Assembly: GCA_937863995.1 (NCBI GenBank)
Contig: CALMIK010000089.1
Coordinates: forward strand, 1 to 64,000
Length of the DNA: 64,000 nt
Direction: 5' to 3'
Origin: an uncultured Chelatococcus sp.
GTDB lineage: Bacteria > Pseudomonadota > Alphaproteobacteria > Rhizobiales > Beijerinckiaceae
Shown: in pieces, positions 31,565 to 39,252 of the stretch
Position numbering within the stretch: the first letter of the stretch is position 1
Layout: every line of letters begins with the position of its first letter
Program-made: the position numbers and the translations under genes
The notes under the pieces: model-generated
The model's database searches: none
What the model was told of the DNA's origin: nothing
Seen by the model: the letters and a program-made list of their open reading frames with translations, nothing else

Positions 31565-33031
31565 ATGGCTACAAAGCAATATCAAGTTGGCACTGGATAT
31601 AGTTTAATTGTTGGAAACATTTTTCAAAATAACGATCTTGTAATAAATGGAAATGGCAGCAACACCAGCGTTTCGATTGAGTCAACGCAAATTTTGGGAA
31701 TTAACATACCCACGACGTTGACTGGCCGGGTTAACAATAGTCCGGCATTCCTGGCGACACTTATTAACAATGGCGTTTCATTCGTTGGGTCAGTTGGCAA
31801 CGAGAATTTTGATGCCTCGAAGTATATTGGTAACGTCAAATTCAATGGTTACGGCGGAACGAACACCCTCAAGGGCGCCGCAGGCGATAACGTATTTACA
31901 CATGATTATGTGAATTGCGGCGTAGACAAAATCATCGGTGGCGCAGACAAGACAATTTACTGGAAAAAATATATTCTTTTCGGCCCGACTGAAAGCAAAA
32001 CATACGAGGCCACCAACAAGCTGTTAACCAATGGCACCAATAGCGATGACGTATTCCGCTTTGTCGGTGACGGAGACCAGTTCAAGGTTTTCAAGGATGG
32101 TTCTTCCCATCACGCCATCGAAGCTTGTCAGTTCGACGACGGTAAGGTGGTCGTCAACGGTGCGTATGGCAAAGATCATGCCAACGTGACCAAACACGAG
32201 GGCGTCATCACCTTCAATGGCGATGACGGTGATGACACGCTGTCCTTCGAGCATGGCAAGAGCGGCGCCGGCACGACGTTCAACGGTGGCGCCGACATTG
32301 ATACGCTGATCGTTTACGCGCAAACCAGTGGCAGCACTCTTGTTGTAACTGACGCCGCCCTTACGAATCCGTCCAGCGAGCTCGTAACGCTCAGCAGCGT
32401 CGAGCAGGTCGTATTCTACGGGTCGTCCAATTCGGACTCCTTCGACGCCTCGGCGTTTACCGGCAAGTCCAAGCTCAATGGAGGCGACGGCGCCGATACA
32501 CTGAAAGCCAGCATCGGCGGCAGCGAGATCACCGGCGGCAATGGCGCTGATATAATCCACCTCGGCGCCGGCGCCGACCGGGTGATTTACGATGCCAATG
32601 GCCAGTCGACGGTCGCGCAACTCGACAAGGTGCATGGGTTTGATACGTCGGCATCGGGCGACGATCTCGTATTCGCCTTCGGCAATGCCGTGCAGGAAAA
32701 CAAACCGATTATCAAAATCCCCGTCATTGGATCGGAAATCCGCTTCAATGACGGTGTTGTTGAGTACAGAGCAACTCAGCTTAGCAGCTGGAAGACGGAT
32801 CTCGAAGACCTGTCGTTCGGCGGCCTCGGCATCACAAGCCTTCAGAAGGCAGCCAACGCCGTAGCCATTGCAGCCGGCGACCATCGCATCGCCGCATTTG
32901 AGTATGATGAAAACTGGTATGTCATCGAAGCCGGCAGCGGCGACGATGTCGATAACGTAATCCATCTTGTCGGCACAACGCTTAATACGTCTACAAACGT
33001 TAATGACTTCGTTGGCTTTCTTCCTGCCTAG
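31565..33031 (+). CDS. RTX-like secreted calcium-binding protein
   Basis: The 488-residue acidic protein contains RTX-type glycine/aspartate repeats such as FNGDDGDDTLSF, FNGGADIDTLIV, LNGGDGADTLKA near 305 and ITGGNGADIIHLGAGADRVIY near 320. These fold into Ca2+-binding beta-rolls. It has no N-terminal signal peptide, and its C-terminus (hydrophobic, Asp/Asn-rich, ending DFVGFLPA) looks like a type I secretion signal. No type I ABC exporter is in the window. The start ATG 31565 has a strong GGAGGGGG ribosome binding site. GC content and codon use are clearly lower than in neighbouring genes, especially in the first third, which supports horizontal origin. The function after secretion is unknown; adhesin or surface-layer-like roles are possible. 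Confidence 0.85.
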   Translation: MATKQYQVGTGYSLIVGNIFQNNDLVINGNGSNTSVSIESTQILGINIPTTLTGRVNNSPAFLATLINNGVSFVGSVGNENFDASKYIGNVKFNGYGGTNTLKGAAGDNVFTHDYVNCGVDKIIGGADKTIYWKKYILFGPTESKTYEATNKLLTNGTNSDDVFRFVGDGDQFKVFKDGSSHHAIEACQFDDGKVVVNGAYGKDHANVTKHEGVITFNGDDGDDTLSFEHGKSGAGTTFNGGADIDTLIVYAQTSGSTLVVTDAALTNPSSELVTLSSVEQVVFYGSSNSDSFDASAFTGKSKLNGGDGADTLKASIGGSEITGGNGADIIHLGAGADRVIYDANGQSTVAQLDKVHGFDTSASGDDLVFAFGNAVQENKPIIKIPVIGSEIRFNDGVVEYRATQLSSWKTDLEDLSFGGLGITSLQKAANAVAIAAGDHRIAAFEYDENWYVIEAGSGDDVDNVIHLVGTTLNTSTNVNDFVGFLPA

Positions 33032-33082
33032 TCCGCGGGAACCGTATTAGGGGATTGACGCGCCTCTATGCCTGGCAGCTTG

Positions 33083-33129
33083 TGCGATCGGTGGTCAACT
33101 TGAGTAGATCGAGCTGACCACCGATCGCA
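33083..33129. terminator. 15-bp perfect inverted repeat downstream of the RTX gene
   Basis: TGCGATCGGTGGTCA (33083-33097) and TGACCACCGATCGCA (33115-33129) are perfect reverse complements around a 17-nt loop. It lies between the RTX stop and the stop of an opposing small frame. It is placed where a bidirectional terminator would be, but it lacks a T-run. It could also be the end of a lost mobile element. Confidence 0.45.
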
Positions 33130-33147
33130 AGTTCGAGCGGAGCCCAG

Positions 33148-33363
33148 CTAGTCACAGCCCAAGCTGCTCTTTTGCCCAGGTGCGGCCTTCAACTTCTGCC
33201 GCTCACCTTCTTGGGCGCGCAGCGCTGTCACCAACTCGTGCCCCTCCCACATCAAGCCTTTCACAAGGATTGCCGCGTGCGTTAGACTGATGGCTCGATG
33301 CGGCAGCTCGACACGGCGCCCGACAGTCTCTGGATCGTAGCCGCCGATCTTCACCTTGCACAC
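33148..33363 (-). pseudogene. short unrecognised reading frame, possibly a gene remnant
   Basis: A 71-codon frame starting at a GTG encodes a basic protein (VKIGGYDPETVGRRVELPHRA with SLTHAAILVKGLMWEGHELV after it). The frame remains open upstream to about 33465 without a better start, giving RIANQRQATHDALAVTKQGR in front. This looks like the C-terminal part of a longer protein that has lost its beginning. I recognise no family. It sits inside the islet next to the right-hand att-like repeat, where an integrase or cargo gene might have been. Confidence 0.3.
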
Positions 33364-33742
33364 TCTGCTCCGGCTTGAGATCGGCAGGATATGGCGGTGA
33401 AGACGTCCCTGTTTGGTAACCGCCAGGGCGTCATGGGTGGCTTGCCGCTGGTTTGCGATGCGCTCTCTTCGCCAAAGTCATGCACTCCTGTCAGCGCCAT
33501 TCACGCGACAGGGGAATCTTGTCATCAAGCCCGGCATCGTCGTTCGCGCCATCGCCGTGTCCTGGCCCACCAAATTTTCCAATAACTTAGACAAATCGCG
33601 GGCTTTCCCTTGAAAACCGGAGAGCGACGGTGTCTCATGCCGCACGCTTGAGAATTGCTGTGACGAACCGGATGTCGCTCGCGCGACCCGGCGTAGCATG
33701 CCTTCAGCGGGAATCATGGAAACCGTACCGGCGGGGCGTAGG
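33364..33742. other. decayed region between the islet and marC
   Basis: Only short, unconvincing frames are present. The left part continues the truncated minus-strand frame to about 33465. The att-like repeat lies at 33560-33572. The remaining 170 bp should contain the marC promoter, which I could not pick out. Confidence 0.4.
33560..33572. repeat. att-like direct repeat, right copy
   Basis: TCCTGGCCCACCA is an exact 13-bp copy of the tRNA 3' end at 31221-31233. It is followed by AATTTTCC, where the tRNA copy is followed by TTTTCC. Confidence 0.6.
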
Positions 33743-34405
33743 ATGTCTGATATTGTTGAAGCGGCGAGATACATACTGCTGGTGATCGTCGGACTTCTTC
33801 CAATCATGAATCCATTGGTGACGATACCGATATACCTTTCCCTGACCGGCGGAATGCCGGAATCTTTGAAAAGGAGACAAGCAAAGAAGGCATGCATTTA
33901 TGCATTCTGCATACTCGCGGCATTTCTTCTGCTGGGAAATGGAATCATTGCCATATTCGGCATTTCAATGCCCGGAATTCGCATCGCCGGCGGAATAATC
34001 ATCATGATACTGGCATTGAAAATGATCTTCTCCGGCGAGGACGAAGCCTCCAGCGTCGATGCGGATCCGGCCGACATCCGGCGCGCCAATATCGATTATT
34101 CTTTTTCCCCCCTCGCCATGCCGAGCCTTTCCGGGCCGGGGTCGATTGCCGTGGTCATGGGCTTCGGATCGCAAATTCCCGAGGGTCAACAGATTGCCGG
34201 ATATGCGGTTGTGCTCGTCGGCATCGCCATCACCACCGGAATCGCCTACATCGCCCTCGCATCCGCCAGACTTATCGGCAAAGCCTTTGGCGAACACGGC
34301 ATACAGGCGATCACGAAAATCATGGGATTTCTCCTCACCTGCGTCGCGGTTCAGTTCCTTGCGTCCGGAATCAAGGAGTTTCATCTGGAATTCGCCAAAC
34401 TATAA
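33743..34405 (+). CDS. MarC-family integral membrane protein
   Basis: This 220-residue inner membrane protein has about six helices. It shows the MarC-family LLPIMNPLVTIPIYLSLTGG near the N-terminus, AGGIIIMILALKMI in the third helix and SPLAMPSLSGPGSIAVVM in the middle. The function of MarC proteins is not established; the original link to multiple antibiotic resistance was withdrawn. I chose ATG 33743 (MSDIVEAARY); in-frame ATGs at 33698 and 33716 are alternatives. It is the first gene right of the islet and probably belongs to the ancestral chromosome. Confidence 0.9.
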   Translation: MSDIVEAARYILLVIVGLLPIMNPLVTIPIYLSLTGGMPESLKRRQAKKACIYAFCILAAFLLLGNGIIAIFGISMPGIRIAGGIIIMILALKMIFSGEDEASSVDADPADIRRANIDYSFSPLAMPSLSGPGSIAVVMGFGSQIPEGQQIAGYAVVLVGIAITTGIAYIALASARLIGKAFGEHGIQAITKIMGFLLTCVAVQFLASGIKEFHLEFAKL

Positions 34406-34483
34406 CAGGCTGCGCGGGGATCGACCCGCTGCGGGTTTGCCCGGATCACGCGCCCCCTCGGCGTCTTCCATAAAAGGTCGGCA

Positions 34484-35086
34484 ATGTCTGGAATTGTCCG
34501 GTATCTGACTCATCCGCAGGTCTTGATCGACCCGGCCCGGCAAGTTCCTCGCTGGTCGCTGAACGAGACGGGGCGCGCCCGTGTCGCGGCCCTGGCGGCG
34601 CACCCCGGCGTGCTGTCGCAAACCCGGCGGGTGATCAGCAGCGACGAGACGAAGGCGCTGGAAACGGCCCTCCCCCTGGCGGCCGCATTGGGTGTCGAGG
34701 TGGAAGTGCGCCCCCGGATGCACGAGAACGATCGCAGCGCGACCGGTTTTCTGCCGCCTGACGCGTTCGAGAAGGTGGCGGATGAATTCTTCGCCAACCC
34801 GTCCCGAAGCGTTCGCGGATGGGAGACCGCCGAAGCGGCGCAAACGCGGATCGTCGAGGAGGTCGATGCCTGCCTTGATACCGACGCGCGCGGCGACGTG
34901 CTGTTCGTCGGGCATGGCGGTGTCGGAACGCTTCTTTTCTGCGCTCTGTCGGGTGAGAAGATCGATCGCCGCTTCGATCAGGGGCCGGGAGGCGGCGGGT
35001 GCTGGTTCGCGTTCGACAGCGAGCGCCGCAAGCCGGCACATGGATGGCGGCCCATGGAAACGCTGATTTCGGCGGCATCCATCTGA
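34484..35086 (+). CDS. histidine phosphatase superfamily protein with variant RHG motif
   Basis: The 200-residue protein has the fold-defining pieces of the phosphoglycerate mutase-like superfamily: WSLNETGRARVAALA, VISSDETKALETALPLA (catalytic-site acid region), RMHENDRSATGFLPP and the second active-site histidine in VLFVGHGGVGTLLFCAL. The N-terminal motif, normally R-H-G, reads YLTHPQV, keeping the nucleophilic histidine (residue 10) but replacing the phosphate-binding arginine by threonine. The substrate is unknown. It lies 75 bp upstream of mprF on the same strand and may be cotranscribed with it. Confidence 0.85.
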   Translation: MSGIVRYLTHPQVLIDPARQVPRWSLNETGRARVAALAAHPGVLSQTRRVISSDETKALETALPLAAALGVEVEVRPRMHENDRSATGFLPPDAFEKVADEFFANPSRSVRGWETAEAAQTRIVEEVDACLDTDARGDVLFVGHGGVGTLLFCALSGEKIDRRFDQGPGGGGCWFAFDSERRKPAHGWRPMETLISAASI

Positions 35087-35161
35087 GCGGGTCTCCGCCC
35101 CCCTTCTGGGCGCGCGGAATTGTGATATGTATTCGGCGAACTCAACGACCGGATCGTCATC

Positions 35162-37804
35162 GTGGATATGAAGTTGGAATCGGATGGCCCCGTCCTTCAA
35201 CAGGATGCCGCGCCCAAGGTCGACGTAAAACACGCTGCATTCGAGCGCGCCAAGCCATTTCTGGTCGTTTTCGCCATTCTCGCGACCTTGGGGCTTTTCG
35301 CGGCGCTGCTTTCCGAAATCGATATCGGCGCGGTGGTCGCCAGCGCCGCCGCGACGCCCAGATCGCTGTTCGGGCTTTCGCTCGCCTTCAGTGCCCTCAG
35401 CTACGCGGCGCTCGTCGGCTACGACGCTGCCGGCCTCCGGGCCGCGACGGACAAGAAGGTTCCGATACGCACGGTCGCGTTCGGCTCCTTCACCAGCTAC
35501 GCCGTGGGTCATGCGCTCGGTTTTCCGTTGCTGACGGCCGGCGCCGTGCGCTGGCACATCTACCGGCGCGCCGGGTTGTCGCTCGTCGAGGTGGGCAAGC
35601 TGACTGCCGTCGCCAGCGTCACCCTGTGGCTCGGCATGGCGGCGGTTCTGGGGGGCAGCGAAGTGATCGCGCCGCACGCGATCGCCGCGCTCGACCGGTT
35701 TCCGGTGGAGGTCAACCGGGGCATCGGCATCGTGTTGCTGCTGTCGCTCGCCTCGCTGGTGCTCTGGTGCAGCCGCGGCGGCCAGGGTCTTGTCGGCTGG
35801 AAAGGCGCGGGCATCCGCCTTCCCGGCGGGTGGGGCATGCTCGGCCTGATCGGCCTCGGCGTGGCGGAGGTTTCGGCCGCGGCGGCGTCGCTGTGGGTGC
35901 TGTTGCCGCCGGAGACCGGCATCATCCTGCCGGCATTTGCGGCGGTGTTTTCGGCCGCCATCGTGTTTTCCGTGGTGAGCCACATGCCGGCGGGGCTTGG
36001 CGCCTTCGAGGTGACCATGCTGCTCGCCTTTCCGCATGTCCCCTCGGAGGAGTTGCTTTCCGCCTTGCTGGTCTGGCGGGTGACGTACACGTTCATCCCG
36101 TTCGCGGCCGCCGTGGCGCTGCTCGGCGTGCACGGCGCGAAGCTGCATTTCCACGACAGCAAGGCGGTGCGCGCCGCGAATAAGCTGTTGCGCATCGTGT
36201 CGCCCGTCATCCCGACCTTTCTGGCGCTGTTGACATTCGTGGGCGGGCTGGTGCTGCTGACATCCGGCGCGCTGCCGGCGGATTACTCGCGCATCCGCGC
36301 CTTCCGTCACCTCGTGCCGCTGCCGTTCGCGGAAGTGTCGCATCTCGTCGGCAGCGCGGCGGGCGTCGTGCTGCTCGTGCTGTCGCGCGGCTTGCTGCGC
36401 CGGCTCGAAAGCGCATGGACCGCGACCATCATCGTCATGGGCGCGGGCATGGCGGTGTCGCTGCTGAAGGCTTTCGACTGGGAGGAGGCGCTCATTCTCG
36501 CCTCCGTGCTGGGCCTGCTGCTGCTGTTCCGCCCCGCCTTCTACCGCAAGGCCGGAATCCTAGCCGAGCCCCTGGAGGCACGCTGGCTCGTCGCCATCGC
36601 GTTCGTCATCGGCTGCACGATCTGGCTCGGCTTCACCGCCTTCCGCGATGTCGATTACAGCCAGCAGCTATGGTGGGAATTCGGCTGGCACGACGACGCC
36701 TCGCGCTTCCTGCGCGGCAGCCTCGCGGCGGTGATCGTCGGCGCCAGCCTGTCGCTCTACGCGATGATTCACCGCGCGCGGGCGCCACGCCGTGCCGAGC
36801 CGCCTCATCCGGAAATGCTACAGAAGGCGCTTGCCCTCGCCGACAGGGCCGATGCGCAGCTTGCACTTCTCGGCGACAAGCAATTGCTGATGCACCCCCA
36901 GGGCGATGCCTTCATCATGTATGCGGTGCGTGGCCGCAGCTGGGTGGCGATGGGCGACCCGGTCGGCAACCCGGCGCGCGCCTCGGAGCTGATGTGGCTC
37001 TTCTTCGAGGAGGTCGACAGGAATGACGGCCTGCCCGTGTTCTATCAGGTGAGCCCGCGCCGGCTGCCGCTCTATCTCGACGGCGGCCTGTCGCTGACCA
37101 AGCTCGGCGAGGAAGCGCACGTGGACCTGAAGACCTTCTCGCTCGACGGGCGCGCGGGGCGGGACTGGCGCAACGCGCTGAACCGCGGAACGCGCGACGG
37201 GCTGTCGTTCGCCGTCATTCCGGCGGTCGAGGTGCCGGCGCACCTGCCCGAGCTCAAGGCCGTTTCCGATGCGTGGCTGGCGGATCGCGGCTCGCGCGAG
37301 AAGGGCTTTTCCATCGGTTTCTGGTCGGAAAGCTACCTGTCGCGCTACGACATCGCGGTGGTGCGCAACGGCGACCGGATTCTGGCCTTCGCCAACCTGT
37401 GGTATGGGCAGCAGGGCGGCGAGCTGACGGTGGACCTGATGCGCCGCCTGCCCGACATGCCCGCCGTGATGGACTTGCTGTTCGTCAATCTGCTGCTGTA
37501 TGCCAAGGAGCAAGGCTATGGCTGGTTCAACCTGGGCATGGCGCCGCTGAGCGGGCTTTCCGAGCACAGGCTCGCGCCGGACTGGCACAAGTTAGCCACG
37601 CTGGTCGCGCGGCACAGCGAAAGATTTTATGGCTTCCGGGGCTTGCGGGCTTACAAGGAAAAGTACCACCCCGTGTGGGAACCGCGTTATCTTGCCAGCC
37701 CCGGTGGTTGGGCGCTACCACAGATCCTGCTCGACGTGACGGCGCTGATCGCGACGGGGCCGAACGGCGCCGCTAAGGTGCAGGCTTCCCGCAAACGATC
37801 GTGA
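35162..37804 (+). CDS. mprF: MprF/LpiA lysyl-phosphatidylglycerol synthase and flippase
   Basis: The 880-residue protein transfers lysine from Lys-tRNA to phosphatidylglycerol and flips the product to the outer leaflet, lowering surface negative charge. This gives resistance to cationic peptides and acid (called LpiA in rhizobia). The N-terminal 14-helix flippase spans roughly residues 30-535 (SHMPAGLGAFEVTMLLAFP is conserved). The C-terminal DUF2156 synthase domain follows, with KQLLMHPQGDAFIMYAVRG, MGDPVGNP and the closing GFRGLRAYKEKYHPVWEPRY. The start is GTG 35162 or ATG 35168. acvB begins 13 bp downstream, forming the lpiA-acvB operon known from Agrobacterium and Rhizobium. Aminoacyl specificity is inferred from this pairing. 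Confidence 0.95.
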   Translation: MDMKLESDGPVLQQDAAPKVDVKHAAFERAKPFLVVFAILATLGLFAALLSEIDIGAVVASAAATPRSLFGLSLAFSALSYAALVGYDAAGLRAATDKKVPIRTVAFGSFTSYAVGHALGFPLLTAGAVRWHIYRRAGLSLVEVGKLTAVASVTLWLGMAAVLGGSEVIAPHAIAALDRFPVEVNRGIGIVLLLSLASLVLWCSRGGQGLVGWKGAGIRLPGGWGMLGLIGLGVAEVSAAAASLWVLLPPETGIILPAFAAVFSAAIVFSVVSHMPAGLGAFEVTMLLAFPHVPSEELLSALLVWRVTYTFIPFAAAVALLGVHGAKLHFHDSKAVRAANKLLRIVSPVIPTFLALLTFVGGLVLLTSGALPADYSRIRAFRHLVPLPFAEVSHLVGSAAGVVLLVLSRGLLRRLESAWTATIIVMGAGMAVSLLKAFDWEEALILASVLGLLLLFRPAFYRKAGILAEPLEARWLVAIAFVIGCTIWLGFTAFRDVDYSQQLWWEFGWHDDASRFLRGSLAAVIVGASLSLYAMIHRARAPRRAEPPHPEMLQKALALADRADAQLALLGDKQLLMHPQGDAFIMYAVRGRSWVAMGDPVGNPARASELMWLFFEEVDRNDGLPVFYQVSPRRLPLYLDGGLSLTKLGEEAHVDLKTFSLDGRAGRDWRNALNRGTRDGLSFAVIPAVEVPAHLPELKAVSDAWLADRGSREKGFSIGFWSESYLSRYDIAVVRNGDRILAFANLWYGQQGGELTVDLMRRLPDMPAVMDLLFVNLLLYAKEQGYGWFNLGMAPLSGLSEHRLAPDWHKLATLVARHSERFYGFRGLRAYKEKYHPVWEPRYLASPGGWALPQILLDVTALIATGPNGAAKVQASRKRS

Positions 37805-37817
37805 AAGACCGGCGGCA

Positions 37818-39224
37818 ATGAATTTGACTATGTTGTTTCGTATCCTCGCGGGCGTTGTCGCCCTGGGAATGCTGGTGGTCGGCATCGTCCTTTTCGGCGC
37901 CGGCATTCTTTCCGAGGTCCTGCCGCCCCGGCTGACTGTTTCCACCATCGATGCGGGGGAGTTCGGCAATGTCGCCGTGACGCACACGCAGGCGGACGCC
38001 CGCGGGCTCGTCGTGCTAGTGACGGACGAGGCATCGTTGCCGACGCGCGATGCCGACGTCACGGCGCTGGCGCGGGCCGGGCTGATCGTCGTGCCGCTGG
38101 ACTGGAATGACGTGCGCCAGAAGCTGACGGGACCGTCCGTCACCGATCCATGCGCTTACGTTTCGGAGACGCTGAACAACCTCGCCCGCGACGTGGAGCG
38201 GGAACTGCGCGTCGAGCGCTATTTCTATCCGGTGATCGTCGGGCGCGGGGAAGCGGCCGCTTTCGCCTATGTCGCGCTGGCGCAGGCCCCGGTGCATACG
38301 CTGGGCGGCGCGATCAGCATCGGGTTCAAGCCGGCCATTCGCTCGGATATTCCCTATTGTCTCGACCCGCCCCTGCCCGCCGCCGTCGACGGCGTGTTCG
38401 CGCTGCCGAAGCCGACGGCGCCGTTTACGGACGCCTGGCGCGTGATCGGCCCGCATCGGGCACGGGGGCGCATTCAGGAATTCCAGTCGGAGCTCGACAA
38501 GGCGAAATTCGTCCCGGCCACGACAGAGCACGCGGTGCGCTCGGCGCTCGTCTCCAACGCCGTGGAACTGGGGCGCGTGAGAGACCGGGGCGCGGCGGGA
38601 CTGCCCGTTTCCATCATCGAGCCGGCGGGCAAGGCCAAGGCGCTGGCCGTGGTCATTTCGGGAGACGGAGGCTGGCGCGATCTGGACAGGCAACTCGGCG
38701 CGCGGCTGGCGGAGCGGGACGTGGCGGTCGTGGGCCTCGATTCGCTGCTCTATTTCTGGGCGAAACGCCAGCCGCGGGAACTTGCCGCCGATATCGGACT
38801 GCTGTTCGATCACTACGGCCGGCAATTCGGCGTCGACCGTTTCATACTGATCGGGTTTTCCTTCGGCGCGGACGTCATACCCGGCTCGTGGCCTTTCATC
38901 TCGGCAGACATACGGGACAAGGTCGCGCTGGTGTCGCTGCTGGCGCTGGGGCTGACCGCCGATTACGAGGTCTCGCTCGAAGGCTTCCTGAGTGCCGGAA
39001 CGTCGACCGGCCAGCCATTGCCGCCGCTGCTCGCCGGGCTGCCGCTCGACCGCACCCAGTGCATCTACGGCAAGGACGACGCCGCGGACGGCGATTCATC
39101 CTGCCCGGCCAAGGAGCTGGGCGAGGCGCAGCGCATCGCTCTCGAGGGCGGGCACCACTTCGACCAAAACTACGCGCACCTCGCCGATCTCATCCTGCAG
39201 CGCCTCGAACCGGCCGCGCCATAG
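37818..39224 (+). CDS. acvB: AcvB/VirJ-family lysyl-phosphatidylglycerol hydrolase
   Basis: The 468-residue protein has one N-terminal membrane segment or signal (residues 5-32) and two VirJ-type alpha/beta-hydrolase halves. The second half has VVISGDGGWRDLDRQLGARL and the nucleophile motif GFSFGAD near 346, with GGHHFDQNY near the C-terminus supplying the likely catalytic histidine. In Agrobacterium tumefaciens AcvB is a periplasmic lysyl-PG hydrolase needed for lipid balance and virulence, encoded with the MprF homologue LpiA. The gene order here is the same, with 13 bp between genes. It is convergent with the MFS gene, 28 bp away. Confidence 0.93.
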   Translation: MNLTMLFRILAGVVALGMLVVGIVLFGAGILSEVLPPRLTVSTIDAGEFGNVAVTHTQADARGLVVLVTDEASLPTRDADVTALARAGLIVVPLDWNDVRQKLTGPSVTDPCAYVSETLNNLARDVERELRVERYFYPVIVGRGEAAAFAYVALAQAPVHTLGGAISIGFKPAIRSDIPYCLDPPLPAAVDGVFALPKPTAPFTDAWRVIGPHRARGRIQEFQSELDKAKFVPATTEHAVRSALVSNAVELGRVRDRGAAGLPVSIIEPAGKAKALAVVISGDGGWRDLDRQLGARLAERDVAVVGLDSLLYFWAKRQPRELAADIGLLFDHYGRQFGVDRFILIGFSFGADVIPGSWPFISADIRDKVALVSLLALGLTADYEVSLEGFLSAGTSTGQPLPPLLAGLPLDRTQCIYGKDDAADGDSSCPAKELGEAQRIALEGGHHFDQNYAHLADLILQRLEPAAP

Positions 39225-39252
39225 AATACGCCTGCTAGCGCGCTCGCAGCTT

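Larger units (their letters stand above)
31221..33572. mobile_element. candidate tRNA-associated islet bounded by 13-bp att-like repeats
   Basis: The last 13 bases of the tRNA (TCCTGGCCCACCA, 31221-31233) recur exactly at 33560-33572. Both copies are followed by TTTTCC, with two extra A residues in the second. The DNA between them is AT-rich at its left end, holds an RTX-type gene of atypical composition, and has no housekeeping gene. Integrases that use tRNA 3' ends leave exactly such direct repeats. No integrase is present, so the element is either a remnant or was mobilised in trans. Confidence 0.55.

Noticed and set aside
33478..33897. 139-codon minus-strand frame overlapping marC
   Set aside because: It is antisense to the conserved N-terminus of MarC, and the right att-like repeat lies inside it.
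34400..36343. 647-codon minus-strand frame across the phosphatase-like gene and mprF
   Set aside because: It is Arg/Gln/His-rich with no domain, antisense to genes with clear motifs.
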